From assembly GCF_000473365.1 (NCBI RefSeq), contig NZ_KI421517.1, positions 2,629,504-2,693,503 on the forward strand: a stretch of 64,000 bases of DNA, read 5' to 3'. Every line of letters begins with the position of its first letter. The stretch's first letter is position 1. Source of the stretch: Adhaeribacter aquaticus DSM 16391 (GTDB lineage: Bacteria; Bacteroidota; Bacteroidia; Cytophagales; Hymenobacteraceae). The position numbers and the translations under genes were made by a program. Positions 1 through 7,707 of the stretch are shown here, piece after piece. The notes under the pieces were generated by a model. That model was not told the origin of the DNA and did no database searches. It worked only from the letters and a program-made list of their open reading frames with translations.

Positions 1-148
1 GCCGTTCGCCGCTCTTAAATTGGGCAGTAGTACCGTTATCGTCGCCGCTTGGATGCTGCACGGCTTCATCCATATTATGCTTGCTATGTATATTATCAGG
101 CGAGCGATGATCGCCATTGCCACTGTTTCCTTTATGATTTCCCTTCAT
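1..148 (-). CDS. N-terminal fragment of an unidentified hydrophilic protein (runs off the window)
   Basis: An open frame reads leftward from an ATG at 146-148 through 49 codons to the window edge without a stop. The predicted N-terminus (MKGNHKGNSGNGDHRSPDNI...) is very hydrophilic, rich in Gly, Asn, His and Asp, with no signal peptide or membrane segment in the visible part. I do not recognise the family. It could also be a chance open frame, because only 148 bases are visible; the lack of stops and the balanced composition slightly favour a real gene. The rest of the protein lies outside the window. Confidence 0.4.
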   Translation of the reverse strand, partial: MKGNHKGNSGNGDHRSPDNIHSKHNMDEAVQHPSGDDNGTTAQFKSGER

Positions 149-569
149 GATCTTCTGTTTTAAATGTTCAACTAAAAGCGGAAGTAATTACGTTTACGAG
201 CAGAAAAAGTAGAGGTTAAGAATTAGATTATTAAATACTTAATTCTAATCACTTAGGCTTTTTTGTTAGATACCCTTCAATTCTCTACTAGTAACCTTGT
301 ATAATTTTAAAAGAAAAAGAAAAGTACTTATTCCTACAAATCATGCTTACTTTGGCCCCAGCCTCTTTAGTGTCACTAAATTTGAAATCTTTTTTTACCT
401 ATAACAGCAAGAAGTTGATCAGGTACTTTACTATCTATTATTTTTTTTAGCTACTCTTTTTTTATTGATTTATTAGCTTAACTAAATCAGCTTCTTCCTT
501 AAAATAAGGTTACAAATTTTTTTTTGCCTGCCGATTCTTATATATATTAGAAGTAACTAATATTAAAGA
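149..569. other. AT-rich intergenic region without a recognised gene
   Basis: About 420 bases between the cut-off leftward gene and the lipoprotein gene. It holds long T and A runs (for example near 441-475 and 519-527). I find no exact TAnnTTTG promoter box, no strong GC-rich hairpin and no tRNA-like cloverleaf. It presumably holds the divergent promoters of both flanking genes. Confidence 0.4.
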
Positions 570-599
570 ATTAAGCATGCTTTTTGTTTAATCTTATTT

Positions 600-1316
600 A
601 TGCTCTTGGTATTTGTTAGTTGTAAAAAGACAAAGGACGAAACTCCCTCATGCTTATTAACAGAAATAAATACCGGAGGGTTAAACTACATCCTTACCTA
701 CGATGGGGCTAATATGGTAGCTATAGGTAACGGTACATCAACAGGTGCCCTGATGCATTATAATGCATCAGGGCAAATGATACAGCAAGAAAGACCTCTG
801 GAAAATCCCTACACCCGCTTTACATACACCTATAACAATTCAGGAAAAGTAGCAAAACAGATTACTTATTTCAAGGAAGGCCCGGACTGGGTATATAAAG
901 GAAAGGTACAGTATAAGTATACAGATAAACAGCTTACATCTATTCAGGAAGAAAGTACCTTTAACACATCCGGCACAATTTATAGTTACGATATTACCTG
1001 GACTTCCGGCAATTTAACCACCCTGACTTCCCGTATCGGATCACAGGTTTTATGTAACTATACTTATAGCTATAATTTAAAAAAGAAAAACAATCTTAAT
1101 GCTGTTAGTGATTTATATTTTATAGATTTACCGGATAACTTTGTTAAGTTACCTTTTTATCTAAGTACAAATCTGCTAACTAAAGCAGATAGCAATTGTT
1201 CTGGCACAAGCAATTTAATAAGGCTTTTCACTTATACTTTAGATGAAAAAGGGCTTATCCGGAATGTTTACGAGGGTAATCAGCCAATCTGGAAATTTGC
1301 TTATACCTGTAATTAA
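600..1316 (+). CDS. Predicted lipoprotein of unknown function
   Basis: A 238-residue product with a lipobox-like N-terminus (LLVFVSC followed by KK), so probably an outer-membrane or periplasmic lipoprotein. The body repeats phrases such as TYDGANMVAIGN, TYTYNNSGKVAKQ and QYKYTDKQLTSIQE, a loose YD/RHS-like beta-rich pattern common in Bacteroidota cell-surface lipoproteins. The ATG at 600 leaves only seven residues before the cysteine and no positive n-region, too short for a normal signal peptide. The same frame is open upstream to a TAA at 564-566 and would add KHAFCLILF if it began at the ATT codon at 570; no ATG, GTG or TTG is available there. It is a single gene converging on the minus-strand gene to its right. 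Function unknown. Confidence 0.7.
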   Translation: MLLVFVSCKKTKDETPSCLLTEINTGGLNYILTYDGANMVAIGNGTSTGALMHYNASGQMIQQERPLENPYTRFTYTYNNSGKVAKQITYFKEGPDWVYKGKVQYKYTDKQLTSIQEESTFNTSGTIYSYDITWTSGNLTTLTSRIGSQVLCNYTYSYNLKKKNNLNAVSDLYFIDLPDNFVKLPFYLSTNLLTKADSNCSGTSNLIRLFTYTLDEKGLIRNVYEGNQPIWKFAYTCN

Positions 1317-1431
1317 ACTTTCTTCTTTGAATCAGAAATAGATTTACCTCTTTTATTTAACTTGATAAAATATTACGGCTGGCACATTCCGACGGGTATT
1401 ATAAATAAATTTAATCCCGTTGTAAATCTGA

Positions 1432-2040
1432 TTACAATGCGGAATAACGTGCATTTTTTACTAATTCTGTAACAGCTAAATATCCATTGCCGCCTTTTCT
1501 TATAACTTTCCAGCCCATTTTTACCAAAGACCTCCTGATAAATATGTTCAGCATGCCATGAGCTACTAAAACCGTCCGTATTTCCTCTTCGGCATAATGG
1601 GCTAAGATTTCAGCCGCTTCCTTTGCCCGCTGGCGGGCTTTATTATAACTTTCAATCTCTTTGTTATTAAGGCCCATGAGCCATAGCAGGCGTGCCCCGG
1701 CCAACCAAACACTAATAGGAAAACGAAAGAGTGGTAAGGCTAAAATTTTACGCTCACATTCATTAAAAATCTTATCTTCTACTAACTCTACTTCCGGACC
1801 AAATAAAGCTAAGGCCGTTTGTTTGGCCCTTGGTAGTGCACTGCAATGTACCCGCTTTATCTGTTCAAAAAGCAACACTTTTGGTTTATTCAAAATAGCT
1901 TCAATCCCAGCTGCATCGTATTTCGACACAAACTGGGTCGCCTGCTTATGATTAAACCAGCCCGAGCGGGAAATAGCTGGCTTATAATGCCGCACCAAAA
2001 ATATATGTAAGGTAACCTTAGATGTATTTTGCTGCGGCAT
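1432..2040 (-). CDS. Histidine phosphatase superfamily protein (phosphoglycerate mutase/SixA-like)
   Basis: A 202-residue protein with the hallmarks of the branch-2H histidine phosphatase fold: an N-terminal LVRH motif at about residues 15-18 (nucleophilic His18), CSALPRAKQTA at about 66-76 providing the arginine pocket, a FNECE segment at about 92-96 as candidate acid, and VAHG at about 159-162 giving the second histidine. The usual RHG triplet reads RHY here. No signal peptide is evident, so it is probably cytoplasmic. Substrate is unknown; members act on sugar phosphates or phosphohistidine. It starts 8 bases after the stop of the large minus-strand gene upstream, so the two are probably co-transcribed. 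Confidence 0.8.
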   Translation of the reverse strand: MPQQNTSKVTLHIFLVRHYKPAISRSGWFNHKQATQFVSKYDAAGIEAILNKPKVLLFEQIKRVHCSALPRAKQTALALFGPEVELVEDKIFNECERKILALPLFRFPISVWLAGARLLWLMGLNNKEIESYNKARQRAKEAAEILAHYAEEEIRTVLVAHGMLNIFIRRSLVKMGWKVIRKGGNGYLAVTELVKNARYSAL

Positions 2041-2048
2041 TATAAAAA

Positions 2049-5000
2049 TCAGAATAAGAAGGTGGCGCGCAAAAGAGGCATTTTGGTTTCTTTAGAAATG
2101 GCATATTCAGCGGAAAGCACAAACATATTTACCGGTGAAATCCATATGCCCCCGCCGTAACCGGTATGCCACGTTTTTGATTTTTCACCTTCCTCCCATA
2201 CTCTTCCTATATCATGAAATCCAATTATACCTAAGGACCCCGGGAATAAGTAAGTTTTAAAGCTGAATAATCGTAACCGGAGATCTGTGTTATTATAAAA
2301 ACTGGTACCACCGGCAAATCGGTTGCGCCGGTACCCCCGCAGGTTGTAATTACCATCTAACGTATTGGCCTGGTAAAACTCATAATCACCAAAATTATGA
2401 GCAGCTCCTACCCTGTTAGCAAAAGTTAATTTTAGCGGTATTCGGAAAGTTTTGTAAAAGCTCCACTCACCAAATATATTCTGATAATTAGCAGCATCTT
2501 CATTCAAACCAACATATACTCCTGCCCCTACCCGCAATAAATTACCGGCTGTAGGTATTGCGGCATTATCCCGGGCATCAAAAGTATAGCGAAAATCAAA
2601 GCCACCAAAGTTCTTTCTTTGGTAGAAGTCGCTCCCCTCATTGTTTATGATACCAAAAACAGCGGCATAATTATCATTTCCCGTATTTAAATCTATACTT
2701 TGGTAAGTGGGCCCCAATAGAAGGGTATGGTGCTTACCTAATTTTGTTCCGAACAGTGCACTAAAGTAGTACTGCTTAGATCGGTACCGATAAAAATTAA
2801 AAGGTACATCTTTATTAAAAGTTGTTTCGTTACCTAATCCAAAAAAGTTTTCGGCATAGTTAGGTGTCCGGATATCTGCATTTAATTGCATATCAATCTT
2901 CCGGAATAATACTTTAGTAAAATAGCCCTGATAATCTACCCGAAACGAATTAGTAAGCAGGGCGTACCGGGTCAGGACCCGATGCGAAATCGCAAATGGT
3001 TCTTTTTGAAAGCCTTGGGTGCGGATCAGCGTTCCCGCTCCAACTAAAATGCCATCATCCCGGTTATATCCGACGGCCAGCAACGGACCTTTATAATTGT
3101 ATTTAAAATACTTAGGATCGTACTCGTTTACCTTAGGATCAGAAGAAGTAAAGTCTTTAGCTTCTTTACCTAACTGAAGGTCGTTACCTGATTTTGTATC
3201 ATATACAGCTGTTTTCTTACCAATTCCTTTTACGTTAGAATCGTCAACAATTTTATCGGCATCGTCACCACCAATTACTCTAACCCGGATTCCCTTGCTT
3301 GCCTTGCCGGTTATTTTAAACTCGTCTTTACCATCCAGGCCATACAAGCGAATTTCTTCGGTTTCGTTAATGTTAAAAGTCCGCTCAAATAAAACCTGCT
3401 CTAAATGCCCGCTTTTAGCTATTTTTCGTACCGTTACTTTAGTAAGTCCTTCCCCCCGTTGCACCTCAAAAAGCTCATTTTTATCACTTCCTACCACGTT
3501 TACTTCTTTCGCTAAAAATTTATAATAATCAGCGGCATCTTTGGGCAAACTATTGCGGTGTGCTTTCAGCTTAGAAATAATTTCAGCCCCGGACATTTTA
3601 AATATTGGTTCAGGCAACTGTTTTACGGCTGCTTCAATGGCGGAATCAGATATAGCATTTTTTATTTCATTGGCTGTGGCCACCCAATCTTCTAGAGTTA
3701 AGCTGGTCAGAAACAGTCTATCAAAATACCGAGGGTTAAAATTAAAACCGGCAATATCCCGGTAATCGTGGTCGTAGCCCTGTACTTTAGGTAAAAGCCA
3801 TTTGCGGCTACCAATATTTGGAATTACGCCCTCGTTCACAAAAAATACCATATCGCGGTCGCGCGGAATAGGTCGGTAAATTTTCCCTTTCGTTCCTTTC
3901 TTTTCAAAGCTGGCCCACCGCCACTGGTCTTCGTGCCGGTCCCAGTCGCCAATCAGGAAATCAAATAACCGAGCCCGCAATACCGCTTTCTGATCTATTT
4001 CATTATCATTGTCTTCTTCTTTATTCTCGATAACTTTAGAAGTACTAACTACTTTTTTAGAGTTTCCGAAATTGGGGGCATCCGATTGATCATCATCGGC
4101 GCGTTCTTCAAACAAACCTAGGGTATTAGCAAAGCCAACCCGGTACTTCCCAAACCGGGGGTCATCCGGAATATAAAAATATTTAGGATTTGTATGGTAA
4201 ACATTGGCCGCTGCCGATAAAGTAGGAATTACCAGCGGACCATACGGATGGGAAGCCGATATCTGATCTTTTACTACATCGGCGGCAACGGTTTCACGTA
4301 ATGGCCGGGGCAAAGCCGCTGCCGGGTATTTTTCTACAGAACGTAATACATATTCTTTTCCGTTGGCATCGGCCAACCGCAACGAACGCGTCTGAAAACC
4401 GCCGCCCATTTGAACAACCTTTAACCCTCCGTGCATTTTGCCTATATCAAAAACAGGCACCGTAATTTTTTCGCTCCACTCGTCCCGGTAATTATCTCCT
4501 AATAACCAACGCCTGAATTTACCAGCCTGGTAATCCAAACTAGCACTGGTAGTTACTACACTATCAGAAAAATCAAAGTGTTGGTTTGCTAAACTGGCTA
4601 CCAACATAGCCTGCGTCGGCTTTTTCATCAACAAAGCCCGATAAGCCGGAGCATCATTGGAGTTAGTAGCCGTCCAGAACTCTAACCAAGCCTCGCCGCT
4701 GCTATAAAAATTAATTTTAGCAAAGCCTGAAGCAGGATTAGTAAACAATGTTTTTACATTGGCGGCAAACTTAGCCCGGGAGGCCATTGTTCCCGCCGAA
4801 ACGTAATGAAGGCTATCGGCAAAGCTATGGCTAAGTGCGGCGCCGTTGCTTTGAACCATTACCAAGCCCGGATGGGATGCCAGGTACATAGCCAGCGAAC
4901 GTTGCAGGTAACGGTACTCCAACCCATTCATATCCGGAGAAATATGAGTAGCCAGTACAACGTGCTTTTCCGGATAAGCCCGTAGAATATCATCTATCTG

Positions 5001-5597
5001 GGCCAGCACCTGAGAGGGTCTGGTTATTTCGCAACCACTGCCTTCGGCGGGTGGCTGATTATTAGGTAAAAGGTATTTCGTATCTAATATCAATAATAGA
5101 ATATCATCATTGATATGCATTTCTACCGGCCCCGGGCAGCTATGATCCGGCTGAACCAGCTTATCGTTTTCCAGGTAATCAGCAATAAAATTTTCCTGCC
5201 GGCGGTGGAGCCGTTCATCTTTATTTTTCTTTCCGTAGTCACCCGGAATTAATATAGTTTTACCGGCAAAGTTTTTTATCAGATCAAGCTGAGGTTTTAA
5301 TTTGTTCTCTCCATTTGTTCGTTCCAAGTCATCTTTCTTAGGTAAGACCTTTGGGTAAAATGGGTTTCCTAATAAAATTAACTGGCTGGCCTGGCTAGCT
5401 TTATTTAGCTGGGACTGGAGTGCTTTTAACGATTGGTTTATTCCGGCTTGCGGCTCACCGGTATCGCCCACCAAAAACAGGGTGTAGCTAATTTCTCCGG
5501 TAGGCTCGGCGGGCTGAGAAGCGGATTGAGCAAACCCACAAATTACAATATTTATAAAAAAGAATAGTAAGGAAAGTTTTTTCAGAAGCACGTACAT
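2049..5597 (-). CDS. Large outer-membrane protein: degenerate metallophosphoesterase-like region, kinase-like central region, Omp85-type beta-barrel
   Basis: A 1182-residue protein with an N-terminal signal peptide (about residues 1-24, ending GFAQ). Residues about 35-300 follow the order of a calcineurin-like phosphoesterase, but key positions have changed: GDTG at 44-47 is kept, the GD of motif II is GN (LLGNPFYP, 75-82), GNHD is GDYG (119-122), a histidine remains in ATHISPD (216-222), and no GHxH is seen near 250. Residues about 390-590 hold GGG (398-400), a lysine in YVLRSVEK (about 416-423), DWDRHEDQW (551-559) and RDRD (579-582), resembling the glycine loop, lysine, DRH and metal aspartate of HipA/FAM20-like kinases. 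Residues about 870-1182 look like an outer-membrane beta-barrel of the Omp85/surface-antigen type, with an RGYRRNRF motif and a C-terminal phenylalanine. The domain roles are inferred. The histidine phosphatase gene follows after 8 bases. Confidence 0.75.
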   Translation of the reverse strand: MYVLLKKLSLLFFFINIVICGFAQSASQPAEPTGEISYTLFLVGDTGEPQAGINQSLKALQSQLNKASQASQLILLGNPFYPKVLPKKDDLERTNGENKLKPQLDLIKNFAGKTILIPGDYGKKNKDERLHRRQENFIADYLENDKLVQPDHSCPGPVEMHINDDILLLILDTKYLLPNNQPPAEGSGCEITRPSQVLAQIDDILRAYPEKHVVLATHISPDMNGLEYRYLQRSLAMYLASHPGLVMVQSNGAALSHSFADSLHYVSAGTMASRAKFAANVKTLFTNPASGFAKINFYSSGEAWLEFWTATNSNDAPAYRALLMKKPTQAMLVASLANQHFDFSDSVVTTSASLDYQAGKFRRWLLGDNYRDEWSEKITVPVFDIGKMHGGLKVVQMGGGFQTRSLRLADANGKEYVLRSVEKYPAAALPRPLRETVAADVVKDQISASHPYGPLVIPTLSAAANVYHTNPKYFYIPDDPRFGKYRVGFANTLGLFEERADDDQSDAPNFGNSKKVVSTSKVIENKEEDNDNEIDQKAVLRARLFDFLIGDWDRHEDQWRWASFEKKGTKGKIYRPIPRDRDMVFFVNEGVIPNIGSRKWLLPKVQGYDHDYRDIAGFNFNPRYFDRLFLTSLTLEDWVATANEIKNAISDSAIEAAVKQLPEPIFKMSGAEIISKLKAHRNSLPKDAADYYKFLAKEVNVVGSDKNELFEVQRGEGLTKVTVRKIAKSGHLEQVLFERTFNINETEEIRLYGLDGKDEFKITGKASKGIRVRVIGGDDADKIVDDSNVKGIGKKTAVYDTKSGNDLQLGKEAKDFTSSDPKVNEYDPKYFKYNYKGPLLAVGYNRDDGILVGAGTLIRTQGFQKEPFAISHRVLTRYALLTNSFRVDYQGYFTKVLFRKIDMQLNADIRTPNYAENFFGLGNETTFNKDVPFNFYRYRSKQYYFSALFGTKLGKHHTLLLGPTYQSIDLNTGNDNYAAVFGIINNEGSDFYQRKNFGGFDFRYTFDARDNAAIPTAGNLLRVGAGVYVGLNEDAANYQNIFGEWSFYKTFRIPLKLTFANRVGAAHNFGDYEFYQANTLDGNYNLRGYRRNRFAGGTSFYNNTDLRLRLFSFKTYLFPGSLGIIGFHDIGRVWEEGEKSKTWHTGYGGGIWISPVNMFVLSAEYAISKETKMPLLRATFLF

Positions 5598-5688
5598 TTC
5601 AATTCGGTTAATAGAATTAACTTACGTATTTAGCCAATAAATAGATAAATAGCGTTTCTTATATTTTGGCTAACTACGCAAGCTAATT

Positions 5689-6078
5689 TTATTCGTTCGA
5701 CTTGGTGCTTTCCAAGCCAAATGTACCGTTCTCGCCGGGCAATATTTTAAACATCATTTTGCGTTTTTGGTCTATCCAAAGCTTATCCTGCCCCTTTACC
5801 CGCATGCAATTATTGTCTAATATTTTTTCCCAATGCGCTAATTTATCGGCAGGGAAAATGCTAACGGATTTATAACATTTTTCATCCTGGAAATAACATA
5901 TCAGGTATTTAGCCCCATCCAACGTTCTATTGTTCCAGATGGTCATTTCCGGGGTATCTATAATAATATCCGAGTTCGATTTTACCGAATCTATGTACTT
6001 TTTCTTTTTACCCAATAATTCCTGAGCAGATACAGCAAGGGGGAGCATAAACAAAAGAAGCAGTATTATTTTTTTCAT
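5689..6078 (-). CDS. Small secreted or periplasmic protein of unknown function
   Basis: A 129-residue protein beginning MKKIILLLLFMLPLAVSAQE, a clear signal peptide with probable cleavage after AVSA, so the mature protein is about 110 residues. The mature part is Lys- and Asp-rich with phrases such as SNSDIIIDTPEMTIWNN and AHWEKILDNNCMRVKG; I recognise no family. No lipobox follows the signal. It lies 91 bases upstream of the large outer-membrane protein gene on the same strand. That gap contains an 8-bp inverted repeat (5630-5637 with 5666-5673), so it is unclear whether the two share a transcript. Confidence 0.65.
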   Translation of the reverse strand: MKKIILLLLFMLPLAVSAQELLGKKKKYIDSVKSNSDIIIDTPEMTIWNNRTLDGAKYLICYFQDEKCYKSVSIFPADKLAHWEKILDNNCMRVKGQDKLWIDQKRKMMFKILPGENGTFGLESTKSNE

Positions 6079-6263
6079 GTTATAATGGCAATAGGAACGA
6101 GTAATAAAATTTTATTTAAATGGAAAAATAGCAGGATACCTACACATAAACAAGTAACGATAATTTATCTTAAAACTTTTAAAGCGCTGCTTTTTTAACC
6201 AGAAAGAAAAAGATCATTATTTATTAAATGTCGGGCTTTATCTTTTAAAAGCCGTTTGCAGAC

Positions 6264-6514
6264 ATGAATTTAAAACATGCCGAGGACATGCAGGTCTTAA
6301 GAAAAAATACCCTAAAGAAACCAAGCATACTCCGGAACAACGTCAGGAGATAAAAGCTATTCGGGAAAGGAGGCAAACCGAACTCAAAAATATTATAACT
6401 CCAGACCAATCTGAAAAATCAGAAGTTTATCTGAAAGAAAGCCGGAACAGCCACCGGAAGGTTGACCATAGAAAAGGTACTAAAGAATCACAAAACGGCT
6501 ACCTTTTGCAGTGA
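6264..6514 (+). pseudogene. Possible small gene needing a -1 frameshift, or its decayed remnant
   Basis: An ATG at 6264 opens MNLKHAEDMQVLRK and then stops within 30 codons. The -1 frame is open from 6164 to a TGA at 6512-6514 (116 codons) but has no ATG, GTG or TTG that could start it. The two frames meet at the heptamer A AAA AAT at 6302-6308, in register with the ATG frame, the form used for -1 slippage. The joined product would be about 83 residues, Lys/Arg/Glu-rich and hydrophilic (KYPKETKHTPEQRQEIKAIR...), and ends just before a strong terminator. It may be a disrupted gene, a programmed frameshift or chance. I recognise no family. Confidence 0.3.
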
Positions 6515-6520
6515 TTTAAT

Positions 6521-6552
6521 AAAAAAGGCCAGCTAATTGCTGGCCTTTTTTA
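6521..6552. terminator. Strong bidirectional intrinsic terminator
   Basis: The arms AAAAAGGCCAGC (6522-6533) and GCTGGCCTTTTT (6539-6550) pair perfectly around a TAATT loop, with A and T tracts on both sides. It ends immediately beside the stop codon of the leftward esterase gene and also follows the rightward small frame ending at 6514, so it can stop transcription from either side. Confidence 0.9.
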
Positions 6553-7482
6553 TTAATTTGCTTTTAACAACCCGTTACTGCTTAACCAATTTGTACAACG
6601 GTCAAACCAATAGTCTTGGGTTGTTTTGTTATTAAGGCCAAACCCATGGCCCCCGTTCTGGTAAATGTGTAATTCAGCCGGAACTTTATTCTGCATAAGT
6701 GCCTGGTAAAACACAATGCTGTTGGCAGATTTCACTACATTATCATCGGAAGCATGCAATAAAAACGTAGGTGGCGTCTGGGCTGTAACCTGTTGCTCGT
6801 TAGAATATTCTTTAATCTTTTCAACAGAAGCTCCTTTACCCAATAAATTATTAAAAGATCCCTGATGGGCAATAGCCGGATCGCCGCTGATAACTGGATA
6901 AATTAATAACATAAAATCTGGCCGAACACTAACCTTGCCGGCAGCTGGGGCCACCACATTGTTAAAATGAGTTCCAACAGTAGAGGCTAAATGCCCCCCG
7001 GCTGAAAAGCCCATTATACCAACCCGGGCCGGATTAATATCCCATTCTTTAGCCCTTTTTCGCACTATAGTTAAAGCTTGCTGGGCATCTTGCAATGGCG
7101 TAATCTCAGGATTAGAAGTAACTTTTGCATCGGGCAACCGGTATTTTACCACAAACGCAGCAATTCCCTGCTCATTAAACTTTTTAGCTACATCTACCCC
7201 TTCGTGCCGAGAGGCAACAATGCCATATCCGCCACCCGGTAAAATAACAACAGCGGTGCCATTAGCTTTCTCTTTAGCTGGTAAATAGACGGTCAGGGTC
7301 GGCTTCCTTACTTTCCTTACCACATAAATATCCCCGGACATTTCTCCTTTTTCTTCATCAGGCCCAGGAACCTCATTGGGAATTTTCCCTTCGTAAAGCG
7401 GTATTTCACGAGCATTTTGCTGACTATAAACCATGGAAATGGTTAAAAAGCTTATTATGGAAAACAATAACAGTTTTTTCAT
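6553..7482 (-). CDS. Secreted alpha/beta-hydrolase esterase (acetyl-xylan-esterase/BD-FAE-like)
   Basis: The start is placed at the ATG at 7480-7482, which gives a textbook signal peptide (MKKLLLFSIISFLTISMVYSQ); the frame is open further upstream but would put 45 charged residues before it. The 309-residue protein has an oxyanion segment LPGGGYG (about 81-87), the nucleophile elbow GFSAGG (Ser about 160), an acid in HASDDNVV (about 243-250) and the histidine in NGGHGFG (about 279). That is a complete Ser-Asp-His triad of an esterase of the type that deacetylates xylan or glycosides. Its natural substrate cannot be told from sequence. It is probably periplasmic or secreted. The gene stands alone and its stop abuts a terminator. 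Confidence 0.85.
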   Translation of the reverse strand: MKKLLLFSIISFLTISMVYSQQNAREIPLYEGKIPNEVPGPDEEKGEMSGDIYVVRKVRKPTLTVYLPAKEKANGTAVVILPGGGYGIVASRHEGVDVAKKFNEQGIAAFVVKYRLPDAKVTSNPEITPLQDAQQALTIVRKRAKEWDINPARVGIMGFSAGGHLASTVGTHFNNVVAPAAGKVSVRPDFMLLIYPVISGDPAIAHQGSFNNLLGKGASVEKIKEYSNEQQVTAQTPPTFLLHASDDNVVKSANSIVFYQALMQNKVPAELHIYQNGGHGFGLNNKTTQDYWFDRCTNWLSSNGLLKAN

Positions 7483-7707
7483 TTTGTGGTGGTATGTTTT
7501 AGTTGTTTTTGGTTTAGCTTTTAAACTTATCCGAAACAGCATTTCAATATATTGGAAACCGGTAAAAGCACAAAATATTTTTCTCTTCCCTTTAAAAACA
7601 ACTGGCGTGCCTCGCATTAGTTTACCAAATCAAGGCTTTTTTCTATTATTCCAATTTAGATATAAATTTTGTTTTTGCGTACAAATGCAGTATTCATAAA
7701 AACAGGC

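Noticed and set aside
1391-1424. Possible terminator between the convergent genes at 1316 and 1432
   Set aside because: Only five consecutive pairs (ACGGG with CCCGT) form, with a bulge and no T-tract.
5607-5621. GTTAAT-AGA-ATTAAC dyad before the large envelope gene
   Set aside because: A 6-bp AT dyad is expected by chance here and there is no second copy to support an operator.
7433-7699. 88-codon forward frame across the esterase start region
   Set aside because: It runs antisense through the esterase signal peptide and the divergent promoter region; the hydrophobic product reflects reversed signal-peptide codons.
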